DNA of 42,688 nt from Clostridia bacterium. Lineage in GTDB: Bacteria; Bacillota; Clostridia; Oscillospirales; Acutalibacteraceae. The stretch lies in the NCBI GenBank assembly GCA_017454485.1, contig JAFTCX010000032.1:1-42688 (forward strand), written 5' to 3'. Below the pieces are notes generated by a model, which was not told the DNA's origin, did no database searches, and was given only the letters and a program-made list of their open reading frames with translations. Numbering within the stretch: position 1 is the stretch's first letter; each line of letters begins with the position of its first letter. Position numbers and translations under genes: made by a program. This document shows positions 28,523 through 35,629 of this stretch, piece after piece.

Positions 28523-28690
28523 ACCACACGAAACCGAATGACTCCCCGCAACCGAGGAATCTCATTTTCAATTTCGTTTGAAAATGCGGACTTCTTGGGA
28601 CTTCTTGGTTTTCGGGATAATGGTTTTGTGTGGTAGCAAATCATAGTCTGCGTTTTCATGTGTGCAGGCTTCGGTTTGCACACACTTTTA
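28523..28690 (+). ncRNA. Structured leader RNA upstream of a BspA-like gene, with terminator hairpin before the RBS
   Basis: ACCACACGAAACC (28523-28535) pairs over 13 bp, with one G-U, with GGTTTTGTGTGGT (28622-28634). Inside is CATTTTCAA/TTGAAAATG, flanked by CCGAGGA, which can pair with either of two tandem TTCTTGG copies. TGTGTGCA/TGCACACA (28659-28684) and a TTTTATTTT run follow, directly before GGAGG. The same order of parts is seen at 11866-12048, with similar sequence after the closing stem (GTGTGGCAACA, GTGTGGTAGCA). It is a candidate attenuator or riboswitch of unknown ligand. Confidence 0.55.
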
Positions 28691-28707
28691 TTTTGGAGGT
28701 AAAATGA

Positions 28708-29997
28708 ATGAAACACACAAAACAACTCTTTTCCATCTTTTTAGCTCTGGTGATGCTGTTGAGCACAGTGCCGTTTGCTTTCGGTGCGGATATTGTGGGC
28801 AGCGGCACCTGCGGAGAGAACCTAACATGGACGCTTGACAGCGAAGGCACGCTGACTATCAGCGGTACAGATGCAATGACGAATTATCCTGGTGGAGGTT
28901 CGCTGTTTTACAGCTATTGGAGTCAAATTAAGTCCGTTACCATTAACACCGGCGTGATGAGCATTGGCGATGCTGCGTTTGAAGGTTGCAGCAATTTGAC
29001 CGACATCACAATTCCGAACAGTGTGACGAGCATTGGTGAGTGTGCGTTTAAAGGTTGCAGCAATTTGACCGACGTCACAATTCCGAACAGCTTGACGAGC
29101 ATTGGTGAGTGTGCGTTTAAAGGTTGCAGCAATTTGACCGACGTCACGATCCCGAACAGCGTGGCGAGTATTGGCGATTGGGCGTTTTACGATTGCAACA
29201 ACTTGACCAACGTCACGATTTCGGGCAGCGTGACGAGCATTGGCGGGTATGCTTTTGAATGTTGCCACAGCTTGACCGATATTACTGTGGCTTCTGATAA
29301 TGCAAACTATGCTTCCGATGATAACGGCTGTCTCTTTAATGAAGATTTCACAACACTGATTCAATATCCGATCGGAAATTCCAGAACAACCTTTACGATC
29401 CCGAACAGCGTGACGTGCATTGACAGTGGTGCGTTTCGTGATTGCAGCAACTTGACCAGCGTTACGATTCCAGACAACGTAACGAGCATTGAACCGGATT
29501 TGTTCTATGGTTGCAGCAGTTTGACCGACATCACAATTCCAAACAGCGTGACGGTCATTGGCACTTGTGCGTTTTCTGGTTGCAGCAGCTTGACTGGTAT
29601 CACGATCCCGGACAGCGTAACGAGGATTGGCATTGGTGCGTTTCTTGATTGCAGCAACTTGACCGACATCACGATCGGAAACAGCGTGTCGAATATTGGC
29701 TGGGAGGCGTTTAATAGATGCAACAGCTTGACTGACGTCTATTATACCGGATCAGAAAACCAGTGGAACCAAATCTCCATTCTTTATTCTAATGACCCGC
29801 TTTTTAACGCAACTATACATTTTAATACGAGTCAGCTGTCAACCGACCAGACTGATCCGACAGTCCCCTCAGCCGACCCGCAGCCGGAAGAACCGACCAC
29901 TCAGCCGGACAATTCCGACTCTGCATTGCGTCTCAACTTCTTCCAGCGCATCATTCAATGGCTCCTTGACCTCTTTGCTCGTCTGTTCAGCAGATAA
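28708..29997 (+). CDS. BspA-like leucine-rich repeat secreted protein with amphipathic C-terminal tail
   Basis: The ATG at 28708 is 8 bp after GGAGG (28695-28699); the ATG at 28704 is in another frame. Of 429 residues, the first 26 are a signal peptide (KQLFSIFLALVMLLSTVPFA). The domain GTCGENLTWTLDSEGTLTIS often precedes LRR_5 repeats. About eleven 23-residue repeats of the form SIGECAFKGCSNLTDVTIPN follow. The end is a Pro/Asp/Thr-rich linker and LNFFQRIIQWLLDLFARLFS, a cationic amphipathic helix probably used for envelope retention. It is likely a surface adhesin. Its leader resembles that of the ECF/BspA operon. Confidence 0.87.
   Translation: MKHTKQLFSIFLALVMLLSTVPFAFGADIVGSGTCGENLTWTLDSEGTLTISGTDAMTNYPGGGSLFYSYWSQIKSVTINTGVMSIGDAAFEGCSNLTDITIPNSVTSIGECAFKGCSNLTDVTIPNSLTSIGECAFKGCSNLTDVTIPNSVASIGDWAFYDCNNLTNVTISGSVTSIGGYAFECCHSLTDITVASDNANYASDDNGCLFNEDFTTLIQYPIGNSRTTFTIPNSVTCIDSGAFRDCSNLTSVTIPDNVTSIEPDLFYGCSSLTDITIPNSVTVIGTCAFSGCSSLTGITIPDSVTRIGIGAFLDCSNLTDITIGNSVSNIGWEAFNRCNSLTDVYYTGSENQWNQISILYSNDPLFNATIHFNTSQLSTDQTDPTVPSADPQPEEPTTQPDNSDSALRLNFFQRIIQWLLDLFARLFSR
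28975..29730 (+). repeat. 69-bp direct repeats inside the LRR gene
   Basis: GCGTTT recurs at 28975, 29044, 29113 and 29182, then with the same 69-bp period at 29431, 29569, 29638 and 29707. The units starting near 29035 and 29104 are almost identical over their full length, which points to recent unit duplication. Confidence 0.9.
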
Positions 29998-30016
29998 TTA
30001 CACATTCAAACAATAA

Positions 30017-30044
30017 CCCCGCCGCGGAAACATCCACGGCGGGG
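30017..30044. terminator. Terminator / dispersed palindrome after the BspA-like gene
   Basis: CCCCGCCG (30017-30024) pairs with CGGCGGGG (30037-30044) around CGGAAACATCCA. It is another copy of the palindrome at 28410 and 38958. Confidence 0.75.
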
Positions 30045-30105
30045 GCCTCATCCACCACGGACTGCGTCCGCGGTCCCCCTTCCCCGCGCGCGGGGAAGGC
30101 TTTTT
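30045..30105 (-). repeat. Dispersed repeat: CCTTCCCC palindrome plus GGGGGACCGCG and GTGGTGGATGAGG
   Basis: Read on the minus strand, GCCTTCCCCGCG/CGCGGGGAAGG is followed by GGGGACCGCG and GTGGTGGATGAGGC. The same order occurs at 40960-41022 on the plus strand. Looser copies are at 34019-34088 and 42380-42457. Confidence 0.65.
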
Positions 30106-30178
30106 CTAATTGCAAATCGCTAACGACTAACGACTAACGACTAACGACTATCGACTAACAGCTAACAGCAAACAGCTC
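30106..30178. repeat. Heptamer tract downstream of the NhaC-type gene
   Basis: Tandem gactaac/gctaaca units fill the gap to within 21 bp of the stop codon of the minus-strand transporter (30199). The junction ctttttctaattgc matches the tract at 4989. Confidence 0.85.
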
Positions 30179-30198
30179 GCATGATTCGCAGCCGCGAA

Positions 30199-32073
30199 TC
30201 ACGCTTTCTTCGCCGTCAATGCCTTCACCACGAACAGCGTTGCGATCATCAGCACGATGGCGATCGGCAGCACGATAACCCAGTTGGAGACGAAGCCGGC
30301 GATGATGTAGGCCACGGCGGAAACGCCAGCCACGGTCAGCGCGTAGGGGAGCTGGGTGGAAACGTGGTTGATGTGGTCACATTGCGCACCGGCGGACGCC
30401 ATGATGGTCGTGTCGGAAATCGGGGAGCAGTGGTCGCCGCAGACGGCACCGGCCATGCAGGCGGAAATTGCAACAATCGTGATCGGGTCGCCGGCCTTGA
30501 ACACGGACAGCACGATCGGAATGAGGATGCCGAAGGTGCCCCAGGAGGTGCCGGTTGCGAAGGACAGACCGACGGCGATCAGGAAGATGATGGCGGGCAG
30601 GAACTTTTCAAATGCGCCTGCGGAGCCCTCGATGAGCTGGGAGATGAAGATTTTTGCGCCGAGCGAGTCGGTCATCGCTTTCAGCGTCCATGCGCACACA
30701 AGGATGAGGATCGCGGGCACCATAGCTTTGAAGCCTTCCGGCAGCGATTCCATGATGTCCTTGAACTTCAGCACGCGGCGGCAGATGAAGTAGATGACGG
30801 TGATCACAAAGGTGAACGCCGCGCCAAGGGCAAGGCCGACCGAGGCGTCGGAATCTGAGAACGCGTCCACAAAGGAAGCGCCGTCAAAGAATCCGCCGGA
30901 ATAGATCATGCCGATGACACAGGAAATGATGAGAATGACAACGGGAAGCACAAGGTCGATGACGCGGCCCTTTTCGTTGACTTCCATCGCTTCTACCGCC
31001 TGCTTGGTGCCGCTGGTGAACAAATCACCGGCTTCAAGCGCGTTGCGTTCATGCTTCTTCATCGGGCCGTAATCGAATTTGGAGATGGCGAGGAAGAGCA
31101 TCATGACGATGGTCAGAAGGGCGTAGAAGTTGTAGGGAATGGCGTTGATGAACAGGCTCATGCCGCTGTCTGCACCTGCGCCTCTGGCAAAGCCGGCAAC
31201 TGCGGCAGCCCAGGAGGAGATCGGCGCAATGATGCACACGGGCGCAGCCGTCGCGTCGATGAGGTAAGCGAGCTTTGCGCGCGAAACGTTGTGGCTGTCA
31301 GTCACGGGACGCATCACGGAGCCGACGGTCAGGCAGTTGAAATAGTCGTCGATGAAGATCAGCACACCCAGCGCAATGGTTGCAAGCTGTGCGCCGACGC
31401 GGGATTTGATGTGCTTGACCGCCCAACGGCCAAACGCGGCGGAGCCGCCCGCCTTGTTCATCATGGCGACCAGCGCACCGAGAATGACAAGGAAGATGAT
31501 GATGCCGATGTTGTAGGAATCGGCAACATTGGCGATGAAGCCGTCCTGTACCACATGGTTCATGATGCCTTCAAAGTTGAGGCCTGCGTAAATGATGCCG
31601 CCGGCGATGATGCCGAGAATCAGTGAGGAGTAAACTTCTTTGGTGATCAGCGCGAGCACGATGGCGATGATCGGCGGCAGGAGCGAAAGGATCGTGGCGT
31701 AATGCTTGTTGGTTTCGCGCACCTTGGCAATTGCGGTGGCGATGTGGCTTTCGAACGCGGAGTCAGCCTCCAGGTTGTCCGCGTAACCGTCCACGTATTC
31801 CTGCGCGGAATCCGCGTCGGTCAAATCGTAGTCCACAGCGTCCTCGCCCTCCCCGAGGGTGAATACGTCGCCGGCTGTTGCGGCAGCGGCGTACAGTACC
31901 GCGTCCTCTGCAACTTCACCGGTTTGCGCGGCCAGCTCTGCGGCTGCTGCTTCTGCGGCTTCCAGCGTGTCGTTGCCGTTTTCAGCGTAGGAGAAGCCTA
32001 CGAAGGAGACGACCAGCACAAAAACGAGCACGAGCGCCAAAAGCCATCTGCTTTTTTTGCGGTTGGATTTCAT
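30199..32073 (-). CDS. lysW: NhaC-type transporter, probable lysine transporter (LysW-like)
   Basis: The ATG at 32073, behind GGAGG (32086-32082), gives 624 residues. An N-terminal signal-anchor helix (WLLALVLVFVLVVSFVGF) is followed by an acidic Ala/Glu/Asp-rich segment (about 28-105), which is unusual. The Na_H_antiporter (NhaC family) core follows with about eleven helices, including FIDDYFNCLTVGSVMRPVTD and GTSWGTFGILIP. Transporters of this family under lysine riboswitches were proposed in comparative work on lysine regulons to carry lysine. The riboswitch in front supports that role over simple Na+/H+ exchange. The gene symbol is tentative. Confidence 0.85.
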   Translation of the reverse strand: MKSNRKKSRWLLALVLVFVLVVSFVGFSYAENGNDTLEAAEAAAAELAAQTGEVAEDAVLYAAAATAGDVFTLGEGEDAVDYDLTDADSAQEYVDGYADNLEADSAFESHIATAIAKVRETNKHYATILSLLPPIIAIVLALITKEVYSSLILGIIAGGIIYAGLNFEGIMNHVVQDGFIANVADSYNIGIIIFLVILGALVAMMNKAGGSAAFGRWAVKHIKSRVGAQLATIALGVLIFIDDYFNCLTVGSVMRPVTDSHNVSRAKLAYLIDATAAPVCIIAPISSWAAAVAGFARGAGADSGMSLFINAIPYNFYALLTIVMMLFLAISKFDYGPMKKHERNALEAGDLFTSGTKQAVEAMEVNEKGRVIDLVLPVVILIISCVIGMIYSGGFFDGASFVDAFSDSDASVGLALGAAFTFVITVIYFICRRVLKFKDIMESLPEGFKAMVPAILILVCAWTLKAMTDSLGAKIFISQLIEGSAGAFEKFLPAIIFLIAVGLSFATGTSWGTFGILIPIVLSVFKAGDPITIVAISACMAGAVCGDHCSPISDTTIMASAGAQCDHINHVSTQLPYALTVAGVSAVAYIIAGFVSNWVIVLPIAIVLMIATLFVVKALTAKKA

Positions 32074-32086
32074 TTGAGTTTCCTCC

Positions 32087-32123
32087 AAAATAAAAATTTG
32101 TGAGACGACAGAGCGCTCACAAA
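32087..32123 (-). terminator. Attenuator terminator of the lysine riboswitch
   Basis: On the minus strand TTTGTGAG (32123-32116) pairs perfectly with CTCACAAA (32104-32097), followed by TTTTTATTTT, directly ahead of the GGAGG of the transporter gene. This is the usual place for a transcription-terminating expression platform. Confidence 0.88.
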
Positions 32124-32146
32124 CGTGCAAACAGGGGTTGAGTTGT

Positions 32147-32315
32147 GATAGCTCTCCGCAGATGCGACAGTCAGCGTAATCTTTTCACGCTGCCCAGCTT
32201 CCGCTGCTCAAACAGCGGTTGCTTCGGCAAAGAGCCCTTTCACAAAAAGCCGCGGCGAACGCCCTGCCGTTTGAGCGGCCGACTCTTTGCTACTGATGCG
32301 CTTTGCGCCTCTATC
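32147..32315 (-). promoter_or_regulatory. Lysine riboswitch
   Basis: On the minus strand the leader contains, in order, GATAGAGGCGCA, CAGTAGCAAAGAG, GCCGAAGCAACCGC, GCTGGGCAGC, GACTGTCGCATCTG and GGAGAGCTATC. These match the conserved blocks of the lysine (L-box) riboswitch in order and spacing. GATAG and CTATC close the P1 stem. With the terminator hairpin downstream, the likely logic is that bound lysine stabilises the aptamer and favours termination, switching the transporter off. Confidence 0.9.
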
Positions 32316-32351
32316 TTTGATTCCCTTCGCTCACAGGCCGGGAACAACTCC

Positions 32352-32380
32352 ATTATAACAAATTATTAAGAAAATACAAG
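32352..32380 (-). promoter_or_regulatory. Promoter of the riboswitch-transporter transcript
   Basis: On the minus strand TTGTAT (32379-32374), 16 bp, TGTTATAAT with a perfect TATAAT (32357-32352) and extended -10 TG. Confidence 0.7.
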
Positions 32381-32415
32381 CCTTTTCTTCGAAAAAAATC
32401 GAAAAGCGATCAGAC

Positions 32416-32676
32416 TTAGCCTTCGGAAACCTGTTTTGCCGCCGCAGCGACCGCTTTTGCAAGCTGATCGGGGCAGGATGTACTTTTGAATCCGCAGCGG
32501 ATGCCGGCCAGCTTTTCCTGCACCTGCTCGACCGTCAGTCCCTCCACCAGCCGCGCAACGCCCTGGGTGTTGCCGCTGCAGCCGCCTTCAAAGCGAACGT
32601 TTTTGACTTTGCCGTCCTCCAGCTCGAATGTGATGCCGCGCGCGCAGGTGCCGCGGGTTTGATATTGAAATTGCAT
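32416..32676 (-). CDS. TSCPD domain protein (TIGR03905-like)
   Basis: The 86-residue protein contains TSCPDQLAKAV near its end and conserved Cys in GTCARGITFEL, EGGCSGN and IRCGFKS, the pattern of the TSCPD family. This domain also occurs at the end of some ribonucleotide reductases; the four Cys suggest metal binding. Function of the stand-alone form is unknown. GACAGGAGG precedes the ATG, with a TGCTATAAT extended -10 (32712-32705) on the same strand. Confidence 0.85.
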   Translation of the reverse strand: MQFQYQTRGTCARGITFELEDGKVKNVRFEGGCSGNTQGVARLVEGLTVEQVQEKLAGIRCGFKSTSCPDQLAKAVAAAAKQVSEG

Positions 32677-32761
32677 GGGGTTGCCTCCTGTCTTCTTTTA
32701 TGCTATTATAGCATAGCTTTCAGCATTTGAAAACCGAAACCGAAAAATTTTTTTCAAAAAA

Positions 32762-32790
32762 TGTAACCTTTTGCCGCCGCCGGACGTATG
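32762..32790 (+). promoter_or_regulatory. ECF-type promoter of the second sigma/anti-sigma operon
   Basis: TGTAAC (32762-32767) and CGTATG (32785-32790) are separated by 17 bp. An AAC -35 and CGT -10 are the hallmark of ECF-controlled promoters (compare sigma-W), so the sigma factor just downstream probably controls its own gene. Confidence 0.7.
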
Positions 32791-32830
32791 GTTGGTGAAA
32801 GGCCTTTCAGAAAAAGAACGAGGAAGCACC

Positions 32831-33316
32831 ATGAGAATTGACACACAGCGGCTCTTTGAAGCCTATCGGCAAAATGTCTTTGCCGCGGCGTTCAGCGTTT
32901 GCAAAAACGCGCACGACGCAGAGGATGTGACGCAGGAGACGTTTTTGCGGTATCACAGAGCGAACAAACAATTTGAAAGCGAGCAGCACATCAAAGCGTG
33001 GCTGCTGCGCGTGGCGATCAACGGCGCAAAGGATGTTTGGCGCAGCACACAGCGGAAAAACGAGGTTCCGCTGGAGACTTATATGGAAGCGCTGCCGTTT
33101 GAATCGCAGGAAAGCAGCCGCCTTTTTGAAGCCGTGATGGCGCTTCCGGCAACCTTTCGCAGTGTGATCCACCTGTTCTATTATGAGGATTACACGGTGC
33201 GCGAGATCGCAGAGATTTTGCATTTGACCCAAAGCAACGTCAAGGTGCGGCTGAATCGCGGCAGAGCGCTGCTCAAAGAAACACTCAGGGAGGACTGGAA
33301 CGATGACGAATCATGA
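32831..33316 (+). CDS. ECF-family RNA polymerase sigma factor
   Basis: The ATG at 32831, behind GAGGAAG, gives 161 residues. Region 2 has VCKNAHDAEDVTQETFLRYH and HIKAWLLRVAINGAKDVWR. Region 4 has LPATFRSVIHLFYYEDYTVREIA with a helix-turn-helix and SNVKVRLNRGRALLKE. This is a small sigma-W/SigV-type protein. The anti-sigma candidate starts 14 bp before its stop. An ECF-type promoter lies 41 bp upstream of the start, indicating autoregulation. Confidence 0.92.
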   Translation: MRIDTQRLFEAYRQNVFAAAFSVCKNAHDAEDVTQETFLRYHRANKQFESEQHIKAWLLRVAINGAKDVWRSTQRKNEVPLETYMEALPFESQESSRLFEAVMALPATFRSVIHLFYYEDYTVREIAEILHLTQSNVKVRLNRGRALLKETLREDWNDDES

Positions 33317-33944
33317 AAAATACAAGGCGGCGTTTTCGGTGCTCCAACCGACACGTGAATTAGAATTGGAGGTTCCGACAATGGAAGGACAAAAGAGAAC
33401 AATCCGTCATAAACCTGTGCTTGCGCTTTGCGCTGCGGTGCTGACTCTTGCCGTTCTTGCTCTCAGCGTGATTGCCGCAGATGTGGGCGGCATTCAAACA
33501 ACGCTGAAAACGTGGTTCCGCGGCAGGGAAGAGACCGTTTCTGTCAGCGAGCGTGACGACGGCGGCTATGATTTCGCGGTGACAGACGAAAACGGCGAAA
33601 CGGCTGCAACCTTCGGCGGCGGCGGCGTCGCTTATGAAAACGGAAAGGAACGTGCGCTCACGCCGCAAGAGGTGCTGGAATCGAACGAGCTGGAGGTCGT
33701 TGTGGAAGAAAACGGCAAGGCGACGCTGTATTTTCGCGACAGGACCTATGACATCACCGACCTGTTCAATGCCGACGGCGTCTGCAAGGTCAAGCTGAAG
33801 GACGAGACGAAAAAGCTGTTCAAGAGCGTTTATGTGGACGTGGAGCTGGAAGGCGACAGCAGCAACCCGTTTACGGGCTACAGCGTTTCCACAAGCGGTC
33901 TTCCCCACGGCGGCCGCAGCGCATATGTTGCGCTGGATGATTGA
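33303..33944 (+). CDS. Single-pass membrane protein, probable anti-sigma factor
   Basis: The 213-residue product has a cytoplasmic N-terminus of about 36 residues, one transmembrane helix at about 38-59 (PVLALCAAVLTLAVLALSVI), and an extracytoplasmic domain with Glu/Asp-rich strands and a glycine-rich stretch (AATFGGGGVAYENG). It overlaps the sigma gene by 14 bp, so production is coupled. Topology and context fit an anti-sigma factor sensing envelope stress. No zinc-binding HxxxCxxC motif is present. A terminator follows. Confidence 0.78.
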   Translation: MTNHEKYKAAFSVLQPTRELELEVPTMEGQKRTIRHKPVLALCAAVLTLAVLALSVIAADVGGIQTTLKTWFRGREETVSVSERDDGGYDFAVTDENGETAATFGGGGVAYENGKERALTPQEVLESNELEVVVEENGKATLYFRDRTYDITDLFNADGVCKVKLKDETKKLFKSVYVDVELEGDSSNPFTGYSVSTSGLPHGGRSAYVALDD

Positions 33945-33961
33945 GCAACCGAACAAAAGGG

Positions 33962-33989
33962 CGTCCCTGCAAAATGCAGGGGCGTTTTT
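33962..33989 (+). terminator. Terminator of the second ECF operon
   Basis: CGTCCCTGC (33962-33970) and GCAGGGGCG (33976-33984) form a nine-pair stem with one G-T, an AAAAT loop and a TTTTT tail. Confidence 0.88.
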
Positions 33990-34018
33990 CTGTGGAAGGG
34001 GTAAAGAAAAGAAAATCT

Positions 34019-34088
34019 CTTTTTGATACCCCTTTCGACGCGGCAGAGCCGCGCCACTTTCCCCGCTAAAGCGGGGACAGCTTAATCT
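34019..34088 (-). repeat. Dispersed repeat: CCCCGC palindrome plus GTGGCGCGGC segment
   Basis: On the minus strand, CCCCGCTTTAGCGGGG is followed by AAAGTGGCGCGGCTCTGCCG. This is a looser member of the repeat family at 30045, 40960 and 42380. Confidence 0.5.
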
Positions 34089-34144
34089 GTGATTCCTTAA
34101 GTTGATGACATTGTGGTTTTCGGGGGCGTTTTTTGCGTTGCTGC

Positions 34145-34173
34145 TTGATTTTTTGCGCCGAATGGAGTAAAGT
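34145..34173 (+). promoter_or_regulatory. Promoter of the CHAP hydrolase gene
   Basis: TTGATT (34145-34150), 17 bp containing TTTTGCGCCGAATGG, TAAAGT (34168-34173). It is similar to the promoters at 11831 and 28488. The start codon is 34 bp further on behind AGAGGAGG. Confidence 0.6.
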
Positions 34174-34206
34174 AGAACATAGAAACACCAAGAGGAGGCC
34201 GTTTCC

Positions 34207-34929
34207 ATGAAACGAACGTTGAAAAAAACACTGTGCACGGCGCTGGCGATGCTTCTTTTGTGCGCGTTTTTGCCGCTGTTCACCACAGCGCACGCCCTCT
34301 CGCAGCGCGAAGCGATTTTGCTGATCGCAGCGCAGGAGCTCGGCTATCATGAAAAGGCAAATAATACGCAGCTCAACAGCAAAACCGCCAACAGCGGCAG
34401 CCGCAACTATACGAAATACGGCAAATGGTACGGCATGAATCCGGCGGCGTGGTGCGCAATCTTCGTCTGCTGGTGCGCCAATCAATCCGGGCTTTCCGAA
34501 AAAGCGTTTCCGCGCTTTGCGCTGTGTATCGATGACACCTATCCCACCTCCGGCTCCAAGCAGTATAAGGACATGGGCCGCTGGATGGAAAGCGACTATG
34601 CGCCGCAGCCGGGCGATCTGATCTTTTTGGCGCACGGCCATGTCGGCCTTGTGGAAAGCGTGACGGACACCGAAATTGTTTCGATCGACGGCAACTGGGG
34701 CGACAGCGTGCAGCGCGTTTCTCGCAGCCGCAGTGACGCCGACATTGCCGGCTTCGGTCTGCCGCTCTATGACGAAACCGTGTCGATCGACCCTGAAACC
34801 CTGCCGCCCGCGGTGGACGAAGAGGACCCGGCGCCCGAAACGCAAAGCAGCGGCAGCAAGCTCAGCTTCAGCTTCTTCCGGCAGATCATCGATTGGTTCC
34901 GCAATCTGTTCGCAAAGCTGTTTGGGTGA
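34207..34929 (+). CDS. Secreted CHAP-domain peptidoglycan hydrolase-like protein with amphipathic C-terminal tail
   Basis: The 240-residue protein has a signal peptide cleaved near AHA (residue 30). The CHAP domain includes AWCAIFVCWCANQSG with Cys83, PGDLIFLAHGHVGLV with His145, and DGNWGDSV with Asn163, completing a Cys-His-Asn triad. CHAP enzymes cut peptidoglycan as amidases or endopeptidases. A Pro/Glu/Asp linker (about 197-215) leads to LSFSFFRQIIDWFRNLFAKL, the same kind of tail as in the protein at 28708. There is no known cell-wall binding repeat, so the tail may serve that purpose. Confidence 0.85.
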   Translation: MKRTLKKTLCTALAMLLLCAFLPLFTTAHALSQREAILLIAAQELGYHEKANNTQLNSKTANSGSRNYTKYGKWYGMNPAAWCAIFVCWCANQSGLSEKAFPRFALCIDDTYPTSGSKQYKDMGRWMESDYAPQPGDLIFLAHGHVGLVESVTDTEIVSIDGNWGDSVQRVSRSRSDADIAGFGLPLYDETVSIDPETLPPAVDEEDPAPETQSSGSKLSFSFFRQIIDWFRNLFAKLFG

Positions 34930-34981
34930 GAAAGCAGATCAAAGCTTCAGCGGCGACCGCGCAGCGTTTGTTTCAGGGTCA

Positions 34982-35010
34982 TTGATTTTTTTTGAATGGT
35001 ATGGTATAAT
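34982..35010 (+). promoter_or_regulatory. Promoter of the DUF4160/DUF2442 pair
   Basis: TTGATT (34982-34987), 17 bp, TATAAT (35005-35010), with a TGG extended -10 before the hexamer. Confidence 0.75.
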
Positions 35011-35032
35011 AAAAAAAGAGGAGATGATTTGT

Positions 35033-35296
35033 ATGCCTGCGTTGGCGATGTTTTTTGGGATAATTATTCGTATGTATAACAATGGAAGCGAACATAACCC
35101 GCCCCATTTTCATGCGAGTTATCAAGGCTATAATGCAACTTTTTTTCTGAATGGTGACATCAAAGAGGGCGATATGCCAATGAAGCAGCGCAAGCTAATT
35201 GGCGCATGGGCTGAAATCCATCAGGACGAATTGTTGGCAAACTGGGAACTGGCAATGTCAGAAGAACCGCTGTTTAAGATTGAACCCCTTCGTTAA
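35033..35296 (+). CDS. DUF4160 protein
   Basis: The ATG at 35033 is 9 bp after GAGGAG; an in-frame ATG at 35024 overlaps that site and is less likely. The 87-residue product carries the family hallmarks MFFGIIIRMYNN, NPPHFHASYQGY (His pair) and a C-terminal WAEIHQDELLANWELA. Function is unknown. The gene is followed after 12 bp by a DUF2442 gene, a pairing seen widely in bacteria. The pair's scattered distribution has led to suggestions of a toxin-antitoxin-like or accessory role, not proven. The DNA is more AT-rich than neighbours. Confidence 0.88.
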   Translation: MPALAMFFGIIIRMYNNGSEHNPPHFHASYQGYNATFFLNGDIKEGDMPMKQRKLIGAWAEIHQDELLANWELAMSEEPLFKIEPLR

Positions 35297-35308
35297 GGAG
35301 ATGATGCT

Positions 35309-35572
35309 ATGGCAAATCCGAAATGGGTTGTAACTGATGTTCAGGCAAGGTCGGACTATACTTTGCTTTTGACTTTTGCTGATGGCGAAAAAAAGGTTTT
35401 TAATGCCAGTCCGCTGCTAAAAAAACCGATTTATTCATTGCTGAACAATATCTCATTTTTTTTGCAGGCAAAGCCTGAATGCGGCACGGTGGTTTGGAAT
35501 GATGACATAGATATTGCACCTGAGCACTTATATGAATGTAGTGTTCCGGTGGATGTGCAATCTGCCGTCTGA
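35309..35572 (+). CDS. DUF2442 protein
   Basis: The 87-residue product contains YTLLLTFADGEKKVFNASPL and ends with WNDDIDIAPEHLYE, the conserved core of DUF2442. AAGGAG precedes the start. It is co-transcribed with the DUF4160 gene; the two small proteins probably act together. The C-terminal region may be a short beta domain; no catalytic motif is visible. Confidence 0.88.
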   Translation: MANPKWVVTDVQARSDYTLLLTFADGEKKVFNASPLLKKPIYSLLNNISFFLQAKPECGTVVWNDDIDIAPEHLYECSVPVDVQSAV

Positions 35573-35597
35573 CCACTTTCCATATGAAACAAAAAAT

Positions 35598-35622
35598 CCC
35601 CGTGAAACCACGGGGACCTTTT
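35598..35622. terminator. Bidirectional terminator between convergent genes
   Basis: CCCCGTG (35598-35604) and CACGGGG (35609-35615) form the stem. AAAAAAT lies on one side and CCTTTTCTTTT on the other, serving the DUF2442 gene and the aldolase gene. Confidence 0.85.
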
Positions 35623-35629
35623 CTTTTCC

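Noticed and set aside
28704-28710. Alternative ATG at 28704 for the BspA-like gene
   Set aside because: It is in a different frame and gives no long product; the ATG at 28708 leads straight into a signal peptide.
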